A stretch of 16,203 nucleotides of DNA, taken from assembly GCA_946478635.1 (NCBI GenBank), contig CAMLCX010000047.1, positions 1 to 16,203 on the forward strand, read 5' to 3'. Below are positions 1-5,783 of the stretch, piece by piece. The stretch is from an uncultured Pseudomonadota bacterium. Lineage in GTDB: Bacteria; Desulfobacterota_B; Binatia; UBA9968. Position 1 is the stretch's first letter, and every line of letters begins with the position of its first letter. The translations under genes and the position numbers were made by a program. Below the pieces are notes generated by a model that saw only the letters and a program-made list of their open reading frames with translations, was not told the DNA's origin and ran no database searches.

Positions 1-200
1 TTCTCATACATGCGTTTGCGGTAACCCGAGAGCACGATGAATGCCACGCGCGCCATGAAGCGCGTGAAAGCGAATACGAGCCGCGGCGGCAAGTAAGGCA
101 GGGACTGGATAAACCAACGCAACGCCTGCTCCCCGAGCCGATAACGCAACCTGTATAACAATCGCCGGGATTCCGAGCGGCGGCGTTTCGTTTTTCTCAT
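1..200 (-). CDS. LpxL/HtrB-like lysophospholipid (lipid A) acyltransferase, N-terminal part
   Basis: An open minus-strand frame starts at ATG 200 and runs off the left edge, giving 66 codons with no stop. An in-frame TGA at 204-206 lies two codons upstream, so ATG 200 is the only available ATG start. The N-terminus is very basic (MRKTKRRRSESRR). It is followed by amphipathic, Arg/Leu-rich helices with an LPYLPPRLVFAF stretch and then LSGYRKRMYE. This pattern resembles the start of lipid A acyltransferases of the LpxL/HtrB family, which have a 'LPxR...LGRLAY...RRR...NL' layout, are inner-membrane anchored and add secondary acyl chains to lipid A. The catalytic HX4D/E motif would lie outside the window, so the assignment rests on N-terminal pattern only. 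The gene follows a strong hairpin, which suggests a transcription unit separate from the Fe-S operon. Confidence 0.5.
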   Translation of the reverse strand, partial: MRKTKRRRSESRRLLYRLRYRLGEQALRWFIQSLPYLPPRLVFAFTRFMARVAFIVLSGYRKRMYE

Positions 201-261
201 GTCTCATCTATGAATTTGATTGGTTTGATTTTCAAGAGAGACCCAGCCGCCGGGAATGAAA

Positions 262-291
262 CGGCGATGACGGACCGGGCCGTCATCGCCG
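262..291 (-). terminator. Perfect 12-bp hairpin, probable intrinsic terminator of the Fe-S operon
   Basis: CGGCGATGACGG (262-273) and CCGTCATCGCCG (280-291) are exact reverse complements separated by a 6-base loop (ACCGGG). Read in the minus direction the stem is followed by TTTCATTC, a weak U-rich stretch, not a clean run of T. It lies 33 bases past the stop of the last gene of the cluster and before the acyltransferase start. The hairpin is seen directly; the terminator role is inferred from its strength and place. Confidence 0.65.
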
Positions 292-324
292 ATAGGACAA
301 GGCATGAACAAGCGGGAACGCGCG

Positions 325-789
325 CTAGCGCCCCACTGCGCGACGCAAACGTCTATTCGCCTTACGAGTACGCGGCACCCCGACTCTGCGGCTTTGCTTG
401 CGCGGGCTAGGCGTCAATTGATAAACTTTTGTCTGCGTGTGCCGCGCCAACGCCGCCTTCTTCCAATCAGCCAGCCCGCGCCGGAGGTAATCGGGATTTA
501 ACCCGAGCGCCTCACAGACGCTGTCGAAAGAAAAAACACCGACGCCTCCCGGCCCTTCAACCCACTCGCGGGCCTCGTGAAAAAGCGTCTTGCCTTTGAT
601 GTCTCGTGCGAAGAAATACTTTTGGTAACAAGCGATGGCGTCCTCGAGAATCGCCAGCAGCAACTTTTTTTCCGGCTCGAGATGCAACTTGCGCCGAAAC
701 GTGTCGAGATACTGCTCCGGCAGCAGCGTGTCCGGTTGGAACAGCGAGGTTACCCGGTCTTCCATGCTAAGTCCTGTATCGTAGCTCAT
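325..789 (-). CDS. Conserved-looking hypothetical protein, last gene of the Fe-S operon
   Basis: This encodes 154 aa starting at ATG 789, with a strong Shine-Dalgarno (GGGAGGTGG, bases 794-802) 4 bases before the start. I do not recognise a named domain. The core (residues about 30-115) looks like a compact, mostly helical soluble domain, with LLLAILEDAIACYQKYFFARD, then a LFHEAREWV helix, then FSFDSVCEALGLNPDYLRRGL. The last part has the cadence of a small DNA-binding or recognition helix, but this is only an impression. The C-terminal 30 residues are very basic (SRRVGVPRTRKANRRLRR), which could bind nucleic acid. There is no signal peptide or membrane segment. It begins 36 bases after the Rrf2 regulator stop and is probably co-transcribed with it. 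That context suggests a link to regulation or Fe-S/redox physiology, but function is unknown. Confidence 0.8.
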   Translation of the reverse strand: MSYDTGLSMEDRVTSLFQPDTLLPEQYLDTFRRKLHLEPEKKLLLAILEDAIACYQKYFFARDIKGKTLFHEAREWVEGPGGVGVFSFDSVCEALGLNPDYLRRGLADWKKAALARHTQTKVYQLTPSPRKQSRRVGVPRTRKANRRLRRAVGR

Positions 790-825
790 AAAACCACCTC
801 CCGTTGGAGTACGGTTTGAATTTGT

Positions 826-1281
826 TCATGCCGCACTCGAAAGAGAAGAGGAACCCAGTAAATCCCGGCAGGCCGGTTGCCGCAGGGCGGCGATCGTCGT
901 CCGGCTGAGAACCTCGGTCACACTTCGTTGTACTTCACTCCACACACCGATCATCGTGCACCGCGGAATCTGATCGCACCCCAATGCATGATCCAAACAG
1001 GCGTTGACCGAAATCGGCCCTTCAATCGCCTCAATGACGTCGCAAAATGAAATCGCCTCGGCCGAACGCGCCAGCTTGTAGCCGCCCGCCGGACCTCGTT
1101 TCGATTGGATCAACCCACCGCGCACCAAATCCTGGATGATTTTCTCCAAGAATTTTTTGGGTACTCCTTGATGCTTGGCAATCTCCGTTATGGAGCTGCA
1201 TTTCCCCTGCTGTTGGTCTCCTAGATAAATGACCGCTCGTAACCCGTAATCGACACGCCGAGGAATCTGCATGAGTCCCAT
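826..1281 (-). CDS. Rrf2-family (IscR-like) transcriptional regulator
   Basis: This encodes 151 aa with an N-terminal winged helix-turn-helix (residues about 5-75) of the Rrf2 type. It shows RRVDYGLRAVIYL, the HTH (ITEIAKHQGVPKKFLEKIIQDL) and the wing motif KRGPAGGYKLA. Three cysteines, C95, C102 and C108 (C-X6-C-X5-C), sit where IscR, NsrR and RirA bind their Fe-S cluster. C28, C80 and C138 are extra. It is therefore probably an Fe-S or NO/redox-sensing regulator. The start at 1281 is favoured by AAGGGGG (1291-1297) at 9-base spacing; ATG 1272 is an alternative giving a more usual Rrf2 N-terminus (MQIPRRVDYG). It is 6 bases from the cysteine desulfurase stop, and the Shine-Dalgarno lies inside the end of that gene. 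A likely target is the palindrome at 5656-5684 ahead of iscS, making the regulator autoregulatory. IscR is the closest functional model, but other Rrf2 types (RirA, CymR) cannot be excluded. Confidence 0.93.
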   Translation of the reverse strand: MGLMQIPRRVDYGLRAVIYLGDQQQGKCSSITEIAKHQGVPKKFLEKIIQDLVRGGLIQSKRGPAGGYKLARSAEAISFCDVIEAIEGPISVNACLDHALGCDQIPRCTMIGVWSEVQRSVTEVLSRTTIAALRQPACRDLLGSSSLSSAA

Positions 1282-1287
1282 GTGGCC

Positions 1288-2508
1288 TTACCCCCTTGCT
1301 CCGGTGGTGCTTGCGCGAAGCTGCTCCGGCTGAGAGCGTTCCTGTCCAAGCTTGCCGAGGGCGGAAAGACCCTGCAGACGTTGGACGATCGAAGGCACCA
1401 TTTGGTTCACATAGCGGACTTCTTCTTCAGTATTGAACCGTCCCAAGCTGAAACGAACCGCACCCTGGAGCCAATCGGCCGGCACCTTCATGGCCCGCAG
1501 CACATGCGACGGCTCTGAAGAGCCCGCCGTACAAGCGGACCCGGTGGACGCACAGATGCCGACTTGGTCGAGCAGGACCAGGATCGATTCTCCTTCAAGA
1601 TAACGAAAGCTCATGTTTGACGTATTCGAAACTCGATTCTGGTCCTGACCATTCACCCGGCTGCCGGGGCAGGACTCCAGCAACAAGGTCTCAAGTAAGT
1701 CGCGCAATTTGCCGATCCGCGCCGAATCATCGGCCAATCTTTCGAGGGCAATTTCCGCCGCCTTGCCCATGCCGACGATGGCGGCGACATTTTCAGTCCC
1801 GGCGCGGCGATTGCGCTCCTGGTGGCCGCCGATGATGAACGGCGGAAAGGTAATGCCGCGGCGCACGTAAAGCGCGCCGACGCCCTTGGGCGCGTGAAAT
1901 TTGTGCGCCGAGATTGTCAGCAGATCGATCGGCAGATCTTTAACACGAACGGAAATCTTCCCGGCAGCCTGCACGGCGTCCACGTGAAAGGGGATTCCTC
2001 TGGACCGCACAATTGCGCCGATCTGTTCCACAGGAAAAATGACGCCGGTCTCGTTATTGGCCCACATGATGGACACCAACGCGGTGTCATTGGCCAATGA
2101 CGCGCGAAGCTCTTCCAGATTGAGCGCGCCATGCTCATCCACATTCAACCAAGTGATCCGATAGCCTTTTCTTTCCAGGTGTTGGCAGAGACCCAGCACA
2201 GCGGAGTGCTCGACCTGTGTCGTCACGATGTGGCGCTTATCCGGGCGCGCCTCGAGCATGCCGCGAATCGCCGCGTTATCACCTTCGGTGCCGCTGCCGG
2301 TGAAAATCACTTCCACCGGATCGGCCGCGCCGATCAGCGCGGCAACCTGCTCCCGCGCCTCGGATATTTTCTGGCCCACTTGGCTGCCGAAACGGTGAAT
2401 GCTCGATGGATTGCCGTAGGATTCCGTGAGGTAGGGCATCATCGCTTGAGCCACCTCGGGCAGCACCCGGGTCGTGGCGTTATTATCGAAGTAAACCGCG
2501 CGCACCAT
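1288..2508 (-). CDS. nifS: Cysteine desulfurase, NifS/IscS class (second copy)
   Basis: A 406-aa PLP-dependent class V aminotransferase-fold enzyme that converts cysteine to alanine and passes persulfide sulfur to Fe-S assembly proteins. Visible residues are the N-terminal YFDNNATTRV, the PLP-stacking His101 in VEHSAV, Asp177 in HVDAVQ, the Schiff-base Lys203 in SAHKFHAPKG, and the catalytic-loop Cys326 in STGSACTAGSSEPSHVL. The length and the extended Cys loop fit group I (NifS/IscS) desulfurases, not SufS. The C-terminal 25 residues are polar and low in conservation signal. It lies 40 bases downstream of sufB and 6 bases upstream of the Rrf2 gene. It differs throughout from the other desulfurase at 4391-5638, so it is an old paralogue and not a recent duplication. 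Whether it serves SufB specifically, or another thiolation pathway, cannot be told from sequence. Confidence 0.95.
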   Translation of the reverse strand: MVRAVYFDNNATTRVLPEVAQAMMPYLTESYGNPSSIHRFGSQVGQKISEAREQVAALIGAADPVEVIFTGSGTEGDNAAIRGMLEARPDKRHIVTTQVEHSAVLGLCQHLERKGYRITWLNVDEHGALNLEELRASLANDTALVSIMWANNETGVIFPVEQIGAIVRSRGIPFHVDAVQAAGKISVRVKDLPIDLLTISAHKFHAPKGVGALYVRRGITFPPFIIGGHQERNRRAGTENVAAIVGMGKAAEIALERLADDSARIGKLRDLLETLLLESCPGSRVNGQDQNRVSNTSNMSFRYLEGESILVLLDQVGICASTGSACTAGSSEPSHVLRAMKVPADWLQGAVRFSLGRFNTEEEVRYVNQMVPSIVQRLQGLSALGKLGQERSQPEQLRASTTGARG

Positions 2509-2548
2509 AGTCGTTCTCAGTTTCGCTCGACTCTCAACACCGGACCAG

Positions 2549-4009
2549 CTACCCGATGCTTCCTTCCAAACTTACACCCAAAAGCTTTTGCGCCTCGACG
2601 GCAAATTCCATCGGCAACTCCTTGAAAACCTGTTTGCAAAAACCGTTGACGATCAAATTGACCGCGTCTTCGGTAGAAAGGCCGCGCTGCTTGCAGTAAA
2701 AGAGCTGGTCCTCGCCGATTTTGGACGTCGACGCTTCGTGCTCGACCTGAGAAGCGTTGTTCAAAACTTCCAGATAAGGAAACGTATGCGCGCCGCACTT
2801 GTCTCCGAGCAATAAAGAATCGCACTGCGAATAGTTCCGTGCCCCGCTGGCGCCCTTCATGATCTTCACCAGTCCCCGATAAGTGTTTTGCCCGTGGCCG
2901 GCGGAGATCCCCTTGGACACGATCGTACTCTTGGTGTTTTTGCCGATATGAATCATTTTCGTGCCGGTATCGGCTTGCTGGTAGTTGTTGGTCAAAGCCA
3001 CCGAGTAAAACTCCCCGACCGAATCGTCGCCCTGCAGGATGCAACTCGGATATTTCCAGGTAATCGCCGAGCCCGTTTCAACCTGAGTCCAGGAAATCTT
3101 CGATCGCTGGCCGAGACATTTGCCGCGCTTGGTGACAAAATTATAGATGCCGCCCTTGCCTTCGGCATCGCCGGGATACCAGTTCTGCACCGTGGAATAC
3201 TTGATCTGCGCGTCTTTGTGGGCGACCAGCTCGACCACCGCCGCGTGGAGCTGGTTTTTGTCGCGCATCGGCGCCGTGCAGCCTTCGAGATAGCTCACGG
3301 TTGCGCCTTCGTCGGCGACGATCAAAGTGCGTTCAAACTGGCCGGTGTCCGCGGCATTGATGCGGAAATAGGTCGACAGTTCCATCGGGCAGCGCACACC
3401 CTTGGGGATGTAACAGAAAGAGCCGTCGGTAAACACCGCGGCATTGAGCGCGGCAAAAAAGTTGTCGGTGTAAGGCACAACCGAGCCCAGGTACTTCTGC
3501 ACAAGCTCCGGATGATTCTGTACCGCTTCGGAAAAAGAGCCGAAAATGATGCCGAGCTCGGCAAGCTTGCTTTTAAACGTCGTCGCTACCGAAACGCTAT
3601 CGAAAACCGCATCGACGGCCACTCCGGCTAAATGCTCCTGCTCTTTGAGAGGAATACCGAGCTTGGCATAGGTTTCAAGCAACTCTGGATCGACTTCCTC
3701 CAAGCTCTTCGGCCCGTCCGACTTGCTCTTCGGCGCGGAATAATAGCGAATCGCCTGATAGTCGATGGGCGGATAATGCACCATGGCCCATTTGGGTTCA
3801 GCCTCGGATTTTTCCAGCTTCGCCCAATGGCGGTAAGCCTTAAGTCGCCATTCGAGCATGAACTCCGGCTCGTTTTTTTTCGCCGAAATGAAGCGAATGA
3901 TCTCTTCATTGAGGCCGGGCGGAACAGTGTCCGCTTCGATATCGCTGATGAAGCCGTACTTGTATTCTCGGCGCGCGAGATCTTCGACTGTGTTGTTGGC
4001 TGGTTTCAT
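2549..4009 (-). CDS. sufB: Fe-S cluster assembly protein SufB
   Basis: A 486-aa protein, close to the usual 465-495 aa of SufB. SufB is the cytosolic scaffold subunit that forms the SufB-SufC-SufD complex and assembles nascent Fe-S clusters. Recognisable stretches include the N-terminal YKYGF and [32 protein letters not shown] (192-213), LEGCTAPM (241-248), the beta-helix region with [16 protein letters not shown] (341-356), and the C-terminal [21 protein letters not shown] (391-411). That last stretch carries the conserved Cys396, followed by the [15 protein letters not shown] segment (424-438). The start ATG 4009 gives the standard N-terminus. It is 21 bases after the A-type carrier gene. 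Notably no sufC or sufD is adjacent; a cysteine desulfurase follows instead. Since SufB needs the SufC ATPase, that gene is expected elsewhere in the genome. Confidence 0.97.
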   Translation of the reverse strand: MKPANNTVEDLARREYKYGFISDIEADTVPPGLNEEIIRFISAKKNEPEFMLEWRLKAYRHWAKLEKSEAEPKWAMVHYPPIDYQAIRYYSAPKSKSDGPKSLEEVDPELLETYAKLGIPLKEQEHLAGVAVDAVFDSVSVATTFKSKLAELGIIFGSFSEAVQNHPELVQKYLGSVVPYTDNFFAALNAAVFTDGSFCYIPKGVRCPMELSTYFRINAADTGQFERTLIVADEGATVSYLEGCTAPMRDKNQLHAAVVELVAHKDAQIKYSTVQNWYPGDAEGKGGIYNFVTKRGKCLGQRSKISWTQVETGSAITWKYPSCILQGDDSVGEFYSVALTNNYQQADTGTKMIHIGKNTKSTIVSKGISAGHGQNTYRGLVKIMKGASGARNYSQCDSLLLGDKCGAHTFPYLEVLNNASQVEHEASTSKIGEDQLFYCKQRGLSTEDAVNLIVNGFCKQVFKELPMEFAVEAQKLLGVSLEGSIG

Positions 4010-4030
4010 GGTTCTGCTTTCTGATTTGAC

Positions 4031-4360
4031 TCAAACGGTAAAAGACGCGCCGCAGCCGCAAGACTTTTTGACGTTCGGGTTTTGAAACACGAATCCGGAC
4101 TGCATGAGTTCGTCCTTGTAATCGAGCTCGGTGCCGCTCAAGTAAAGCAAGCTCTTCATATCGATCAGAACTTTCGCGCCGTCCTTCTCGAACACCTTAT
4201 CGCTCGCTTTGGGCATGTCGAAATCGACTTTGTACTGCAGGCCCGAGCAACCGCCGCCGACAACTTTCACCCGCAAACCTTGCCCCTCGCGGCTATCCGC
4301 GGCAATCAGCTCCTTGATCCGCGCCGCGGCACGTTCGGTGAGACTGACTCCCATGGCCAT
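4031..4360 (-). CDS. erpA: A-type Fe-S carrier protein (IscA/ErpA/HesB family)
   Basis: A 109-aa HesB-like protein that receives Fe-S clusters from a scaffold and delivers them to target apo-proteins. The three family cysteines are present: C38 in VGGGCSGLQY, and C101 and C103 in the C-terminal SCGCGASFTV. The QSGFVFQNPN strand precedes the CGC pair, as in ErpA and IscA. ATG 4360 is preceded by GGAAGGA at 8 bases; ATG 4354 is two codons downstream. It lies 30 bases after iscS and 21 before sufB. The NPN...CGCG ending resembles ErpA, but IscA, SufA and ErpA cannot be separated confidently by eye, so the symbol is provisional. Confidence 0.93.
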   Translation of the reverse strand: MAMGVSLTERAAARIKELIAADSREGQGLRVKVVGGGCSGLQYKVDFDMPKASDKVFEKDGAKVLIDMKSLLYLSGTELDYKDELMQSGFVFQNPNVKKSCGCGASFTV

Positions 4361-4390
4361 GAATATCGTCCTTCCCTTCTCAGTCAGACC

Positions 4391-5638
4391 TCAGGAAACC
4401 TTCTCCTGCGGTCTCGCCTCGTTGTGCTGACGTTTCTGTAACCTGCTCTTTTTCGCTTTATAAAGCGGTGAAATTTCCCTCAGTCGGGAAACCTCTTCGA
4501 CAACGCGCTGTGCAGCGTAATCGATCTCCTCAGCGGTATTGAATCGGCCGATGCCGAATCGAATGGAAGCATGCGCCATGGCGTCTTCAAGTCCGATCGC
4601 CTTTAACACATAGGACGGCTCGAGACTGGCGGACGTGCAGGCTGAACCCGTCGACACGGCAATTTCCTTGAGCCCCATCATGAGTGATTCACCCTCGATA
4701 AACGCAAAGCTCAGGTTGAGATTGCCCGGCAAACGCTTGAGCGCGTCGCCATTGACGTAAACGTCATCGAGCTGATCGAGCAGCGCGCGTTTGAGCCGCT
4801 CGCGCAGCGCCGTTAAACGCTCGCCCTCGGTGCCCATTTCCATTTGAGAAAGCTCGCAGGCCTTGCCCAATCCGACAATGCCGGAAACGTTGGGCGTTCC
4901 GGAGCGCATACCGCGCTCATGGCCGCCGCCATCGATAAGCGGCGTAATTTTAACCCGAGGCCGGCTCGAACGAACGTAAAGCGCGCCGACGCCCTTGGGA
5001 CCATACATTTTGTGCGCGGTCAGCGACAAAAGATCGATTCCCATGTCCACGACATTGACCGGAATTTTGCCAACCGCCTGGGTTGCGTCGGTATGAAAGA
5101 GAATTCCTTTCTCCTTTGCCAAACGACCGACCTCTTTGATCGGCTGAATTGTGCCGATTTCATTGTTGGCCACCATAATCGAAATCAAAATGGTTTTTTC
5201 GGAAAGCGCATCTTTTAACCGCTGCAGCTCAATAAAGCCGTCCGAAGTCACGGGTAGGTACGTCACACGAAACCCATGTCGCTCCAGAAACTTGCAGCTA
5301 TCGAGAACCGCTTTGTGTTCGGTCGAACAAGTGACGATATGGTCGCCCTGAGCACGATACGCTTCAGCTACTCCTTTGATGGCGAGATTGTCGGATTCGG
5401 TGGCACCGCTGGTAAAGACAATTTCCCGGGCCGACGCCGCGCCGATCAATCGGGCGACCTGTTCGCGCGCAGTGTCCACGGCGGCTTCGGCTTCCCATCC
5501 AAAGGAATGGCTCTTGCTCGCTGCGTTACCAAAACTTTTGGTAAAATAGGGCAGCATGGTATCCACCACCCGCGGATCCACCGGTGTCGTAGCGTGGTTA
5601 TCGAGGTAAATGGGCGTGTTGACAACCATAATGTGCAC
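4391..5638 (-). CDS. iscS: Cysteine desulfurase IscS
   Basis: A 415-aa PLP-dependent cysteine desulfurase and first gene of the Fe-S operon. Visible motifs are [16 protein letters not shown] at the N-terminus, His108 in CSTEHKAVL, the [10 protein letters not shown] segment (182-191), the PLP-binding Lys210 in [12 protein letters not shown], and catalytic Cys334 in the loop [19 protein letters not shown]. That loop is nearly identical to the IscS signature. This is the more IscS-like of the two desulfurases in the operon. The C-terminal 25 residues are basic and polar ([17 protein letters not shown]), different from the usual IscS end that contacts IscU. The frame opens at GTG 5638, with GGAAAG (5647-5652) 8 bases upstream; ATG 5629, which lacks a good Shine-Dalgarno, gives a more typical N-terminus ([11 protein letters not shown]). 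Transcription probably starts from the promoter at 5657-5686. Confidence 0.97.
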   Translation of the reverse strand: MHIMVVNTPIYLDNHATTPVDPRVVDTMLPYFTKSFGNAASKSHSFGWEAEAAVDTAREQVARLIGAASAREIVFTSGATESDNLAIKGVAEAYRAQGDHIVTCSTEHKAVLDSCKFLERHGFRVTYLPVTSDGFIELQRLKDALSEKTILISIMVANNEIGTIQPIKEVGRLAKEKGILFHTDATQAVGKIPVNVVDMGIDLLSLTAHKMYGPKGVGALYVRSSRPRVKITPLIDGGGHERGMRSGTPNVSGIVGLGKACELSQMEMGTEGERLTALRERLKRALLDQLDDVYVNGDALKRLPGNLNLSFAFIEGESLMMGLKEIAVSTGSACTSASLEPSYVLKAIGLEDAMAHASIRFGIGRFNTAEEIDYAAQRVVEEVSRLREISPLYKAKKSRLQKRQHNEARPQEKVS

Positions 5639-5655
5639 AGACGAATCTTTCCGAC

Positions 5656-5684
5656 GATATTACAGACTAATTAGGTCTGATATC
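5656..5684. promoter_or_regulatory. Palindromic operator, IscR type 1-like, probable Rrf2 binding site
   Basis: A 29-base imperfect palindrome: outer arms GATAT/ATATC, inner arms CAGAC/GTCTG, centre TAATTA, with one extra base between an inner arm and the centre and two between inner and outer arms on the other side. The 13-base core GACTAATTAGGTC (5665-5677) matches the E. coli IscR type 1 core GACTRWWWYAGTC, as I recall it, at 11 of 13 positions. It overlaps the -35 to -10 region of the iscS promoter, where a bound repressor would block RNA polymerase. The Rrf2 protein at 826-1281 is the natural candidate ligand. Confidence 0.6.
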
Positions 5685-5686
5685 AA
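5657..5686 (-). promoter_or_regulatory. Sigma70-like promoter of the Fe-S operon
   Basis: Read on the minus strand, TTGATA (5681-5686, 5/6 match to TTGACA) is followed by an 18-base spacer and TAATAT (5657-5662, 4/6 match to TATAAT). The predicted start of transcription is near 5650, only about 12 bases from the GTG and about 21 from the ATG of iscS. A second possible pairing, TTGGTT plus TAATTA with 16 bases between, lies about 10 bases further upstream and would give a longer leader. The palindromic operator fills the spacer of the first pairing. Confidence 0.55.
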
Positions 5687-5783
5687 GTTAACCAATACAG
5701 GACAGTGAGTCAACCCCGAAGAAACCAAACCAAGCTGTTGAAATATTTGGACTTTTCAATCCAGAGCAGCGTTAAATTCATCT

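Noticed and set aside
4..207. 67-codon minus-strand ORF from ATG 207
   Set aside because: It overlaps the edge-open frame from ATG 200, which has acyltransferase-like composition; the 67-codon frame has an Ala-rich, non-family-like translation.
2517..3044. 175-codon minus-strand ORF overlapping the end of sufB in another frame
   Set aside because: The sufB frame carries all conserved motifs through to its stop, so this is a frame shadow and not a frameshifted piece.
2888..3631. 247-codon plus-strand ORF
   Set aside because: It lies antisense to sufB, which is unmistakable; the plus-strand translation resembles no family and is a shadow of coding bias.
5738..5759. Small inverted repeat TTGAAA/TTTCAA after uvrA as a terminator
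   Set aside because: Only 6 AT-rich base pairs with a 10-base loop and no T run; too weak to call.
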